DNA from: Paenibacillus sp. 481
GTDB taxonomy: Bacteria > Bacillota > Bacilli > Paenibacillales > Paenibacillaceae
Direction: 5' to 3'
NCBI RefSeq assembly: GCF_021223605.1
Contig: NZ_CP075175.1
Coordinates: 868,001-932,000, forward strand
Length of the DNA: 64,000 nucleotides
How positions within the stretch are numbered: the first letter of the stretch is position 1; every line of letters starts with the position of its first letter. Under the pieces are notes generated by a model. It was not told the origin of the DNA, searched no databases, and worked only from the letters and a program-made list of their open reading frames with translations. Below, piece after piece: positions 1 through 8,232 of this stretch. The position numbers and the translations under genes are program-made.

Positions 1-618
1 TATGCCAAAAATTAAATAGACGATCGCGACAACAAACGCTGCCACCGTTCCGAATACGATGACCGAACCCGCCATCTTGAACATATTGCCCCCTACACCG
101 AGTACTAATCCTTCGCTGCGATGCTCTAAAGCCGCCGAACACATCGAGTTAGCAAAACCCGTTACAGGGACAGCCGAACCTGCTCCTGCCCATTGTGCGA
201 TTTTGTCGTACACCCCACAAGAGGTCAAAATAACGGACAACAAAACGAGGACGACCACGGTCGGGTTTCCAGCTTGTTCTTTATTCATTTTGAAGTAGGT
301 GATAAACAGTTGTTGGATGCCTTGTCCGATCAAACAAATGGTGCCCCCAACAAGAAAAGCTCGCCAACAGTTCGTGAATACAGAACGCGGAGGCTCTTTC
401 TTTTGTGCCAACTGTTTGTATTCTTGCTCGGACATCGTCAGCTTACCGGTCTGCCATGACGGCGTCTGCGGTTGTTGTCCGGATTGCGATTGTGAACCAG
501 ACTTCGTTCCAGATTGCGACTGCGCTTGGGATTGCGCTTGGGATTGTAATTTTTGCTTCGACTGCTTTGTATTCGATTTATTTTTAGATTTTGAGTTAGA
601 TTTGGCGGATGACGCCAT
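1..618 (-). CDS. spoVAC: Stage V sporulation protein AC (SpoVAC), 3' end beyond window
   Basis: SpoVA proteins form the forespore inner-membrane channel that moves dipicolinic acid during sporulation and germination. The reading frame is open from an ATG at 618 to the left edge (206 codons, no stop seen). AGGAGGTG lies at the right distance upstream of the ATG. From about residue 62 it reads like SpoVAC: MSEQEYKQLAQ, NCWRAFLVGGTICLIGQ, NPTVVVLVLLS, GAGSAVPVTGFANSM, AALEHRSEGLVLGVG, and a final membrane segment that is almost complete. Oddity: about 61 extra N-terminal residues made almost only of S, K, Q, T, G and A precede the usual start. No ribosome-binding site is seen before Met62, so the extension is probably translated. 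The other spoVA genes would lie to the left. Confidence 0.9.
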   Translation of the reverse strand, partial: MASSAKSNSKSKNKSNTKQSKQKLQSQAQSQAQSQSGTKSGSQSQSGQQPQTPSWQTGKLTMSEQEYKQLAQKKEPPRSVFTNCWRAFLVGGTICLIGQGIQQLFITYFKMNKEQAGNPTVVVLVLLSVILTSCGVYDKIAQWAGAGSAVPVTGFANSMCSAALEHRSEGLVLGVGGNMFKMAGSVIVFGTVAAFVVAIVYLIFGI

Positions 619-747
619 GTGCACACCTCCTCAGCCATAGCGATTGGCTGGACTCATTCGTTAACAGTATCTGTTGATATTGTCGGAATTATGAGAACCG
701 TTTCTGGTGAAAGGATATGTCACATTTTTCTATCTGAACAAAGGACA

Positions 748-781
748 AGCCGGTGAGAGATCAAAATGATCCCCACCGGCT
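748..781 (-). terminator. Hairpin terminator after sigK
   Basis: Inverted repeat AGCCGGTG / CACCGGCT (748-755 and 774-781) with an inner GATC/GATC pairing. On the minus strand it is followed by a T-rich stretch. A second inverted repeat, CGTCAATT / AATTGACG (786-793 and 813-820), sits directly after the sigK stop and may extend the 3' structure. Confidence 0.6.
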
Positions 782-821
782 CTAGCGTCAATTGCAACAT
801 GCAATTTCGCATAATTGACGT

Positions 822-1529
822 TTAAATATGTCCTTTATTTTTGTAAAATTCGTGATACAGCTTCATTAAGGCTCGCTTCTCTATCCGAGAGACATAGCTG
901 CGGGAAATGCCGAGTTCACGCGCGATTTCGCGCTGTGTTCGCTCCTCCCCGCTTCCGTCCAATCCAAAACGTCCGCGAATGACCTCCTGCTCGCGTTCGT
1001 CCAATATATCTAAGTTGCGATAAATTTTACTCTTTTCAATTTTGAGCTGCACCTTATCAACGACTTCATCGCCTTCGGTCCCAAGAATATCAATTAACGT
1101 AATTTCATTCCCTTCTTTGTCCGTCCCGATTGGGTCATGAAGCGATACATCTTTGCGCGTCTTCTTCAATGATCGGAGATGCATCAAAATTTCATTCTCA
1201 ATACAACGAGCAGCAAAAGTGGCAAGCTTCGTGCCTTTGTTCGGCTGAAAGCTCTCGATCGCTTTAATTAAGCCGATCGTGCCGATGGAGATGAGGTCTT
1301 CCAGACCTTCTCCGGTGTTGTCAAACTTCTTAACGATGTGTGCCACCAGTCGGAGATTATGTTCGATGAGCGTATTGCGCGACTGGTCATTGCCCTCCGC
1401 CATAAGAAGCAGATGTTTCATTTCATCTTCTTCGGCCAATGGTTGTGGAAAAGCGTTGTTCTTCACATAAGACACTAGGAGCGACAATTGCTTGATGAAC
1501 AAGGCAATCGCCGCGAACAATCCGGTCAT
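822..1529 (-). CDS. sigK: RNA polymerase sporulation sigma factor SigK (uninterrupted)
   Basis: Late mother-cell sigma factor that directs coat and cortex gene transcription. The 235-residue product carries a hydrophobic pro-sequence (about residues 1-20, ending LLVS before [10 protein letters not shown]). In the family this pro-sequence is removed by SpoIVFB to activate the sigma factor. Region 2 follows ([55 protein letters not shown]), then region 4 with its helix-turn-helix ([20 protein letters not shown]). The gene is one continuous frame, so there is no skin-type insertion as in B. subtilis. AGGAGG lies nine bases before the ATG at 1529; an ATG five bases further upstream is out of frame and stops at once. 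It lies next to spoVAC on the same strand. Confidence 0.97.
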   Translation of the reverse strand: MTGLFAAIALFIKQLSLLVSYVKNNAFPQPLAEEDEMKHLLLMAEGNDQSRNTLIEHNLRLVAHIVKKFDNTGEGLEDLISIGTIGLIKAIESFQPNKGTKLATFAARCIENEILMHLRSLKKTRKDVSLHDPIGTDKEGNEITLIDILGTEGDEVVDKVQLKIEKSKIYRNLDILDEREQEVIRGRFGLDGSGEERTQREIARELGISRSYVSRIEKRALMKLYHEFYKNKGHI

Positions 1530-1580
1530 GCCATGCCACCTCCTGATGTATCACGACGTCCTTGCTGCGCACTGTGATAC

Positions 1581-1606
1581 ATTGTATGTGGGCATCGGCC
1601 TATTTG
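1581..1606 (-). promoter_or_regulatory. Possible SigE/SigK-type promoter for sigK
   Basis: On the minus strand a CATACAAT box (1581-1588) lies about 50 bases before the sigK start. It matches the -10 consensus shared by mother-cell sigma factors. A weaker ATA-containing -35-like element (CAAATA, 1601-1606) lies 12 bases upstream, slightly closer than usual. sigK is transcribed by SigE and then SigK in B. subtilis, which fits. Inferred from motif only. Confidence 0.4.
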
Positions 1607-1800
1607 TGCCTGTACGGAAGTATTGATTTAAGGAGTATTTCTCTCTGTTACAACATACATGGCCCTAGATTTTTTTATGGACTTTACCACTCCCTCAATC
1701 TAGTATTCAATGGCGCAGAACGTACACTGTTTTCTCATGCTGCGCGTCGAAATCGTGCCAGCATTTATGTATGTCATCCGACCTTGTATGTAAATCATAG

Positions 1801-2001
1801 AAGCTAATAGTAACGCTATATGCCCGAAGCAAACAAAAGGAGTATCCAAGAGAGATCAATGGTTTTGTAGAGTGGAGCGCACCTGACACCGATGCATGGC
1901 AATCGTACTTTGGCTATGGAGTGCACCTTATCGCTTATCTTTTACCTCTAACGGTCACAATCGTCGTTATTCCTAGAGATAGACGCAATTTTAAACTGTA
2001 A
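1801..2001 (+). pseudogene. Remnant of a membrane protein C-terminus
   Basis: The 1530-2183 stretch has no intact gene. On the plus strand a 66-codon frame, open after an in-frame TAG at 1798 and without a plausible start codon, encodes a protein-like segment. It contains FVEWSAPDTDAWQSYFGYG, then one hydrophobic helix (HLIAYLLPLTVTIVVIP) and a basic tail (RDRRNFKL). This looks like the last membrane segment of a lost gene. Its TAA stop is also the first three bases of the repeat element at 1999. No family recognised; the call rests on composition alone. Confidence 0.3.
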
Positions 2002-2130
2002 CGGTTCAGGTAGCGCTTATTCTAATGAAATTAGCTGAAATTGCATCCAATATGTCAAATAAGCTTTCTGATAACCGTTAGAAATCAACATCGATGAATA
2101 TGGGCGAAATAAGCTCTGTGAGGCTCGTTA
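1999..2130 (+). repeat. Dispersed three-arm intergenic repeat, copy 1
   Basis: Three related 23-base arms. Arm 1 (1999-2021) begins TAACGGTTC and ends GCGCTTATT. Arm 2 (2058-2080) and arm 3 (2108-2130) are inverted, each beginning AATAAGC and ending CGTTA. Arms 1 and 2 can form a hairpin. A second copy at 54522-54654 has the same arm order, the same orientation and nearly the same spacing (59 and 50 bases here, 60 and 50 there). Both copies lie just past the stop codon of a minus-strand gene. Confidence 0.75.
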
Positions 2131-2183
2131 GCGGCGGGTGCCATAAGAATCAATGCTACGATGAAGGTTTAAGGGTGACTGTC

Positions 2184-3065
2184 TCACTTCATCCCCGTCA
2201 TCGCAATGCCACGCACAATTTGCTTTTGGAACACGAGAAACACCGCAATTAACGGCAGCACCGACACAGCAGCACCCGTCATAATCAACACCCAACTGCT
2301 ACTATCTTTTAGCTCACTTGATAAAAAAGCAAGCCCTACCGGAATCGTCAGCAATTCGGGGGACTGAATAATGATGAGCGGCCAAATAAAACTGTTCCAG
2401 TTACCGAGAAACGTTAAAATGCACAACGTAGCAATCGCGGGCCGTACTAATGGCAGCACCACACGTTGAAAAATACCCCATTCCCCCATCCCATCTATCC
2501 GTGCCGCATCCAATAAATCTTGTGGAACCGAATCCATAAATTGTTTCATCATAAAAATGCCAAATGCCGAAATGACGCCTGGAAATAAGACTCCCCAGTA
2601 CGAATCTACCCAACCAAGCTGTGCAGACATGAAGTACCACGGGATAATAAGCATTTCCGTCGGAATCATTAATGTGCTTAAGATGACAGTAAAAATAAAG
2701 GCCTTACCCGCAAACGTAAATTTTGCCAAAATATAACCGACCAACGTTCCAAAAAAGCTCACACTCACCGTTGTAATTGCCGCCACAATAAAGCTGTTTA
2801 GCGCCCAATTGCCAAATGCGGTACTGCCGAATAAATCCACATAGTGCTGCCATGTAACGCGGCTCGGAATCAGCTGTAACGTAAACGTATCCTCTGTATA
2901 CTTAAGAGAAGTCGCGATCATCCACACAAAAGGAAACAACATGACCACTGCGCCGCCTGTTAACATCACATAGTTCAGCCACGTCAGTATCCGTGAGCCA
3001 ATTACCGCAACTGGACGCGTCTCTTCAACTATCGAACGATCACCACGCGCAGCGTATTTTACCAT
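2184..3065 (-). CDS. Carbohydrate ABC transporter permease (MalG/UgpE type)
   Basis: Inner-membrane subunit of a sugar-type ABC importer. It has 293 residues and about six membrane helices. The EAA-like loop that contacts the ATPase reads DAARIDGMGEWGIFQRVVLP around residues 190-210, and the C-terminus is the family-typical RGIAMTGMK. GGAGGGGG precedes the ATG. It is the last gene of the run amidohydrolase, binding protein, permease, permease. No ATPase gene is present, so a shared MsmX-type ATPase is likely (inference from the family in Bacillales). Substrate not evident. Confidence 0.93.
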   Translation of the reverse strand: MVKYAARGDRSIVEETRPVAVIGSRILTWLNYVMLTGGAVVMLFPFVWMIATSLKYTEDTFTLQLIPSRVTWQHYVDLFGSTAFGNWALNSFIVAAITTVSVSFFGTLVGYILAKFTFAGKAFIFTVILSTLMIPTEMLIIPWYFMSAQLGWVDSYWGVLFPGVISAFGIFMMKQFMDSVPQDLLDAARIDGMGEWGIFQRVVLPLVRPAIATLCILTFLGNWNSFIWPLIIIQSPELLTIPVGLAFLSSELKDSSSWVLIMTGAAVSVLPLIAVFLVFQKQIVRGIAMTGMK

Positions 3066-3085
3066 CGCAAAGTGCCCCCTCCGCT

Positions 3086-3970
3086 TTAGTAGTCCATTTT
3101 GCGATTTAAGAGTTTCAGTTGTAGCAATGACAGCAGCAAAATAAAACCGAATAAAATGACCGTTGCTGCTGACGCCAGCCCCAAATTAAACTGTTTGAAA
3201 GCAAGCTCGTAAATGTACAGCACGACCGAGATCGTTGAATTGAGTGGCCCGCCCGTCGTCATATTCATGACTTGTGTGAACGACTGCAAATAGTCGATGC
3301 TGCCAATAATGACCGAAAATACGAGCACCGGCCGTAATAACGGCAGTGAAATATGGACAAACCGCTGCCATGCATTCGCGCCGTCTATGGACGCAGCATC
3401 GACATACATCCGCGGAATCTGCTGCAATCCGGTTAAAAAAATGAGCATCTGAAACCCGATGCCCTGCCAAATCATAGCCGCGATGACGAGATAAATCGCC
3501 TGCGTCGGTGAACCGAGGAGCAGCTGCGGATCTACACCGATGCTGATGAGCATATGGTTAACGATGCCATTCGGCATCAGCATCCAGCGAAACACCCAAC
3601 TGACCGCGACGACGCTCGTTACAAACGGGATAAAATAGATCGTGCGGAACAAAGTCCGCCAACGAATAATTCGATGTAGCAGCAGCGCTATAGTCAGCCC
3701 AAGCGCCATTTGCCCAGGTACGCCGACCAACACATATACCGCTGTATTGCTTAGCGATTGTACAAACACATCATCCTTGAACAACGCAGTATAATTGTCC
3801 ATTCCGACCAGTGTCTGCTCTGACGATAACAAATCCCACTCATGGAAGCCCACATAAAAGGAATATAACATCGGCAACAGCCGAATCGCTGCAAAAAACA
3901 ATAGCGGGATGAGCAAACAGCTGTAAATAAACACGTATTTTTGCTTTTTCACGCTAAACCATGGATTCAT
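3086..3970 (-). CDS. Carbohydrate ABC transporter permease (MalF/UgpA type)
   Basis: Partner of the next permease. It has 294 residues: a short cytoplasmic N-terminus, a first helix (about 12-32), and a block of helices with the EAA loop VDAASIDGANAWQRFVHISLP around residues 190-210. The motif FRTIYFIPFVTSVVAVSWVFRWM is typical of UgpA/LacF-class subunits. AAGGATGG precedes the ATG. It is 20 bases from the downstream permease and about 55 bases from the binding-protein gene, so it is co-transcribed. Confidence 0.93.
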   Translation of the reverse strand: MNPWFSVKKQKYVFIYSCLLIPLLFFAAIRLLPMLYSFYVGFHEWDLLSSEQTLVGMDNYTALFKDDVFVQSLSNTAVYVLVGVPGQMALGLTIALLLHRIIRWRTLFRTIYFIPFVTSVVAVSWVFRWMLMPNGIVNHMLISIGVDPQLLLGSPTQAIYLVIAAMIWQGIGFQMLIFLTGLQQIPRMYVDAASIDGANAWQRFVHISLPLLRPVLVFSVIIGSIDYLQSFTQVMNMTTGGPLNSTISVVLYIYELAFKQFNLGLASAATVILFGFILLLSLLQLKLLNRKMDY

Positions 3971-4024
3971 CTCGTTCCATCCTTTCCTCCTACTATCAAG
4001 AGGCGGGAAACTTTCGCTCGCACA

Positions 4025-5425
4025 CTATTTCTTCTTATCCTGCTTCGCCCAATAATCGTCGTACAATTTTTGCGTCTTCTCCACTAACTGCTTGAACGCT
4101 TCCTCATAGGGAACACCCTTTAACAGCACGAGATCAACCGCTTCAATAAAATAGTCTCGCTCCAATTTTTCATCTACAAAAAAGTGGGCATTCGCATAAG
4201 AAAGCTGCTGAATAAACGGGCCAAGTATTTCATCCTGTACATATTTTTGCTGCAAGGCAACATCCTTCTTAGCCGGTAACTCCCCGACTTTTTCCACCCA
4301 CTGCTCCTGTACGTCCTTGCTCGTCAAAAATTCCAAAAACAGCGCCGCGGCCTCCAACTCAGCCCCTTGCGCATTTTTCGTAATCGCGTTCGCCCAAAAA
4401 GAAGCCTGCGTCGCTTTCTCCTTATAAGCAGGCACGGGAGCAATCGCAAACTTCAAGTTCGGCGCGTCTTTACGCAAAGCCGCCAAATGGAACGATCCGC
4501 CGATATTCATCGCCGCGTGTCCAGTCTTAAATGCGGTAATATCATCCGTATAAAAATTGTTGATACCGACTTTGTGTACGATTGCGAAATCTAGCAAATA
4601 TTTAAAAGCTTCCAATCCCGCTTCCGTTTCTCCCCACAACACACGCCGTCTATCATCGCTAATATCTTGCCCGCCTGCCTGATGCACGAGCGCATCGCGA
4701 TACCAATGATGCAGCTGCGCATTAGGCTGCCACGCAAAGCCTTCAATGACGAATTGACCATTGGTATCCTTAACGGTCAATTTTTTAGCGGTATCGACCA
4801 GTTCAGCCCAAGTCGCTGGCGGCTGCTTCGGATCAAGCTTCGCTTGCTTAAACAGATCCGTGTTATAAAATAACGCCAATGTGCGCACAGCCGTAGGAAG
4901 CGCATAATAGTTCCCGTTCAGCTTCGCTGAAGATACGAACGGAAAGAACTCTTTTTCCACCTGCTCTACCGAAAAAGACTGTGCTGGAAGCGGCTGTAAA
5001 TAGCCTGAAGCCACATATTTAGGCAGCCAGCCGTAATACAAATTGATCATATCGGGGCCTTTGCCAGCAGGAATAAGTGCAGCAACCTTTTCGTTAAATT
5101 GATCGTACGGAAAATTCGTTTGCTTCACTGTTATATGCGGATGTCGCGCTTGAAACTGCGCAATCAGCTTGTTCATCAGCTCGACCTTAGCCGGAAACTG
5201 ATACTGCCAATAGTCGATCGTTACTTTCGGTTTGCCGTTCGCTGCCAAACCTCCAGCGTCTCCGGCACCCTTTGAACCGCCTACTCCTACTCCGCCTCCC
5301 GTTCCGCTACCTGAGCATCCGCCGAGTACGGTAAGTACGATGAGAAGCACGGACAACCATGCAACCCAGACAAATTTCACGAACTTTGTAGGCACATCCT
5401 CCGTTTTGCACAATATTTTTTTCAT
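4025..5425 (-). CDS. Extracellular sugar-type solute-binding lipoprotein
   Basis: Substrate-binding subunit of the ABC importer, anchored by lipid outside the membrane. The signal peptide has a long charged N-region, a helix (VAWLSVLLIVLTV) and the lipobox LGGC, followed by a flexible G/S linker. The mature part reads like family 1 binding proteins: KVTIDYWQYQF, FNEKVAALIPAGKGPDMINLYY, ALPTAVRTLALFYNTDLF, and TGHAAMNIGGSFH. The ATG at 5425 has GGGGGG upstream; a GTG seven codons earlier overlaps that site. About 466 residues, usual for the family. It follows the amidohydrolase gene by about 30 bases. Confidence 0.93.
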   Translation of the reverse strand: MKKILCKTEDVPTKFVKFVWVAWLSVLLIVLTVLGGCSGSGTGGGVGVGGSKGAGDAGGLAANGKPKVTIDYWQYQFPAKVELMNKLIAQFQARHPHITVKQTNFPYDQFNEKVAALIPAGKGPDMINLYYGWLPKYVASGYLQPLPAQSFSVEQVEKEFFPFVSSAKLNGNYYALPTAVRTLALFYNTDLFKQAKLDPKQPPATWAELVDTAKKLTVKDTNGQFVIEGFAWQPNAQLHHWYRDALVHQAGGQDISDDRRRVLWGETEAGLEAFKYLLDFAIVHKVGINNFYTDDITAFKTGHAAMNIGGSFHLAALRKDAPNLKFAIAPVPAYKEKATQASFWANAITKNAQGAELEAAALFLEFLTSKDVQEQWVEKVGELPAKKDVALQQKYVQDEILGPFIQQLSYANAHFFVDEKLERDYFIEAVDLVLLKGVPYEEAFKQLVEKTQKLYDDYWAKQDKKK

Positions 5426-5455
5426 TGCTAAGCCCCCCTTTTTCACCTCAAAAAT

Positions 5456-6385
5456 CTACTTCTCCTGTCCAATCAGCTGTCCATTCAACCCAAGCAATCT
5501 ACGCGCATTATTTCCGAAAATGAGTTCAATTTGATGCTCGCTAAACCGCAGTTCCCGACATACACGCACTTGCTCTTGCAAATAACGATGCACAAAACCG
5601 CGTGGAAAACCACTTGAATCCGTACCAAACAAAATGCGCTCTGGGCCGATTAGTTCGGCGCTTTTGCGAAATAGCATTTCTAACGTAAGCTCGTAAGGTG
5701 TCCAGCGCATCCATTGATTGGAGCCAGAAGTGTCAATATAAATGTTGGGGCAGCTCCAGCATAAATGCAGTAGCTCTTGAAAGTAGCCTGCACCAAAATG
5801 CGGAATGATGATGGGAATTTCGGGGTATTCACGTGCCACATTAAAAATAGACAACGGGTTTATGTTCAAATGTTGCACAATGCCACCTGTGTGGCCTAAT
5901 AAGCCAAAATGGATCAAGACAGGCAGACGGCGCTCCGCCAACACACGCCACACCGCTTTCAAAGATGGGTCATGCAGCGGCCGCTGTATAAGCGGGCCGA
6001 ACAGCTTATACCCTTTTAACCCGAGGACATCTATCGCCCTTTGCAGCTCTACCGCGGCGTCAGGCTGTTCGATATCATGATGAGCAAAGCCCGTAAACTT
6101 GGACGGATATTTGCTTATTTGTTGAGCCAAATCATCATTTCCATATGCCGTTAAAAAGTTCAACCCTCCGATGCCATGGCGCTCCAACTCGTCCGCCCAC
6201 CGCTCAATTATAGGGCGCTTCGTCGCTTCTTCATCAACCTCCTGATGCGGAAAATTCCACGTCAGCCGCATTCGTTCGGCGCGTTCCGCATTGGCTTGTG
6301 TAATCGTTTCATGTCTCATCAAAAAAAGCTGTTTATACGGCAAATGGGCATGAATATCAAACACCTGAAAATCCGTTGAAAACAT
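5456..6385 (-). CDS. Amidohydrolase_2 family metal-dependent hydrolase
   Basis: TIM-barrel hydrolase or decarboxylase of 309 residues. Metal-binding and catalytic signatures of the amidohydrolase superfamily are visible: the HxH pair DIHAHLP near the N-terminus, VLIHFG, IIIPHFGAGYF and ILFGTDSSGFPRG near residue 255. AGGAGGGGA precedes the ATG. It is the first gene of the ABC importer operon, which suggests that it acts on the imported compound or a derivative. Members of the family range from amide and lactone hydrolases to decarboxylases, so the reaction cannot be named. Confidence 0.88.
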   Translation of the reverse strand: MFSTDFQVFDIHAHLPYKQLFLMRHETITQANAERAERMRLTWNFPHQEVDEEATKRPIIERWADELERHGIGGLNFLTAYGNDDLAQQISKYPSKFTGFAHHDIEQPDAAVELQRAIDVLGLKGYKLFGPLIQRPLHDPSLKAVWRVLAERRLPVLIHFGLLGHTGGIVQHLNINPLSIFNVAREYPEIPIIIPHFGAGYFQELLHLCWSCPNIYIDTSGSNQWMRWTPYELTLEMLFRKSAELIGPERILFGTDSSGFPRGFVHRYLQEQVRVCRELRFSEHQIELIFGNNARRLLGLNGQLIGQEK

Positions 6386-6418
6386 TTCGCACTCCCCTCC
6401 TGCTGTCTGAATAAAAAA

Positions 6419-6461
6419 AGAGATGCGGGTTATTCTTTAGGGGAAGAAGGTCCGCATCTCT
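6419..6461 (-). terminator. Terminator between the lyase operon and the ABC operon
   Basis: Perfect ten-base stem AGAGATGCGG / CCGCATCTCT (6419-6428 and 6452-6461) followed on the minus strand by seven T residues. It ends the M20/lyase transcript. It could also act as an attenuator for the downstream amidohydrolase gene, 34 bases away. The rest of 6386-6675 shows no gene. Confidence 0.85.
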
Positions 6462-6675
6462 AGCTGCATGTCGAAAATGGTTTCAACAATTATTCCGATG
6501 TTTTTAGTCGATTTTAATGATTAGAGGCATTATAGCATCGTAGCAACACTGCTGTAAATCCCTTTTTTTGAAAAAGATGGGCATCAACTTGCGCACGTAA
6601 GTTCTAGCTGTGCCCCCTAATAGGTATGCTTCTACTCTATTCTTACTCTCGCTATGGAGTAACAACAACGTGCAA

Positions 6676-8220
6676 TTATTCCGCCCATTTTCCAACAAGC
6701 TGTCGCCCGGCTTCCAGAGCTTGAACGAATTGGTTCTGTGTTTCATTAAGCCATCGTTCCGAATTAGCGAGCCGTGTTGTCTGCTCTGCCAGCGCGCGCG
6801 TCATTTCATCCTTGTTCGGCCCACCAATCAGCGCGCGCACGGCAATAAAACGCGCGGGCTGCAACGCTTCGATTACCTCAGCCTCGCTTAGCGCCAGCGG
6901 GCGGCCAATCAGATCTTGCGCCGCTTCGTTGAGCAAGCGAATCGTAATATGCTGCACTTGTCCGTCGACATGCTCGCCGCTATTCGCACCCTGTGGCGCA
7001 TGCCCGTCACTACGTGCGGCCTGCTGCACAACACGGCTAACAATCGTATGCGCCGTGCGGAAAGACAGCCCCTCCTTGCGCACAATCGTATCTGCAAGCT
7101 CCGTAACAGTTGCAAAGCTACTCTCCGCTCTTGCAAGCAATTTCTCACGGTTCACGGTAAGCGAAGACACAACCCAACCGAGCAACCGATACACCTGCTC
7201 CAACGTGCTTAAACATTTCCATGCATAGGGTTGCATATCATCTTCGGTATCCACGATGTCGCCAAACGGGGTATTGTGCAGCATCGTCAGCACCGTTTGC
7301 GCGTTGCCTGCGCAGCGCGACAACAAGGATCGCATATGCTCAATCGATACCGGATTACGCTTCTGCGGCATAATCGAGCTCACTTGGACATAAGGGTCCG
7401 CGACGCGAATGGCCGCGAACTCCTGCGTGCACCAGAGCAGCAGCTCCTGCACGAATCTGCCCAAATTCAGCGCAGCCAACTGGACAGCAGTCGCCACCTC
7501 GCCGACATAATCTGCTCCGCTGACGGCATCATACGCATTCTCGATGATGCCATCAAAGCCAAGCAGCTCGGCCATGCGCTCTCGGTTGAGCGCAAAGCCG
7601 GAAGTCGTCAAGGCCGCAGCGCCCATGCTGCTGCGATTACAATTCGCAAACGCTGCACGCAGCCGCACGATATCGCGCTCCAGCGAGTCGATAACCGCTG
7701 CCACATAATGCGCCATCGTCGTAGGCTGAGCTTGCTGGGTATGTGTATACCCCAGCATGATCGTGTCCGTGTGCTGCTTGGCAAAATCAATAAGCCGACG
7801 CTGTACGAACAGTGCCGCGCGCAGCGTCGAAGTCACCTTTTCCCGCAGCACCATCCGGTACATCGCAATGCCCATATCGTTGCGGCTGCGTCCAATATGT
7901 AAATGGTACGCAGCGTCCCCTACGAACTCAGACAACGCATGCTCAACATGAAAGAACAAATCCTCAAACTGTCCCGTATAAGGCTCCTTGCGCAAGCTTT
8001 GCGTATCAAGCAACATCAACCCACGCGCGATACAACGAGCGTCAGCTTCCGTAATAAGCCGCTGCTCGTGCAGCATCACAAGCTGCGCCCGATTGATTGC
8101 CATCATGGGCTCTAGCAGCTCTGCTTGCGCCTGTACGTATGCTGGAGCCAGCACCACTTCAGCGTACGTGCGTCCTGGAAAACGGTCCCCTTCAAGTTCG
8201 ACTTGCTCCTCATTTGTCAT
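6676..8220 (-). CDS. Argininosuccinate-lyase-like protein (fumarase/aspartase superfamily)
   Basis: The 514-residue protein has the superfamily signature SSIMPQKRNP around residue 290, plus HLHIGRSRNDM and GYTHTQQAQPTTMAHY. ArgH usually has GYTHLQ, so one position differs. True ArgH is about 460 residues; this protein has extra length near 410-435 (a hydrophilic insert, SDGHAPQGANSGEHVDG) and at the C-terminus. It sits 12 bases after an M20 amidohydrolase gene and not in an arginine cluster. That argues for a paralogue that splits a different amino-acid adduct; the C-N lyase family includes EDDS lyase. GGAGG precedes the ATG. The superfamily is secure, the substrate unknown. Confidence 0.8.
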   Translation of the reverse strand: MTNEEQVELEGDRFPGRTYAEVVLAPAYVQAQAELLEPMMAINRAQLVMLHEQRLITEADARCIARGLMLLDTQSLRKEPYTGQFEDLFFHVEHALSEFVGDAAYHLHIGRSRNDMGIAMYRMVLREKVTSTLRAALFVQRRLIDFAKQHTDTIMLGYTHTQQAQPTTMAHYVAAVIDSLERDIVRLRAAFANCNRSSMGAAALTTSGFALNRERMAELLGFDGIIENAYDAVSGADYVGEVATAVQLAALNLGRFVQELLLWCTQEFAAIRVADPYVQVSSIMPQKRNPVSIEHMRSLLSRCAGNAQTVLTMLHNTPFGDIVDTEDDMQPYAWKCLSTLEQVYRLLGWVVSSLTVNREKLLARAESSFATVTELADTIVRKEGLSFRTAHTIVSRVVQQAARSDGHAPQGANSGEHVDGQVQHITIRLLNEAAQDLIGRPLALSEAEVIEALQPARFIAVRALIGGPNKDEMTRALAEQTTRLANSERWLNETQNQFVQALEAGRQLVGKWAE

Positions 8221-8232
8221 TCGCAGCCTCCA

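Noticed and set aside
822-1529. Skin-like element interrupting sigK
   Set aside because: The sigK frame is continuous and no recombinase gene is nearby.
6478-6495. cre-like box upstream of the amidohydrolase gene on the minus strand
   Set aside because: At least two mismatches at conserved positions of the cre consensus.
7231-7902. Long open frame (223 codons) on the plus strand inside the lyase gene
   Set aside because: It lies wholly opposite a conserved coding region, has no ribosome-binding site, and its composition (many R, H, Q) is that of an antisense shadow.
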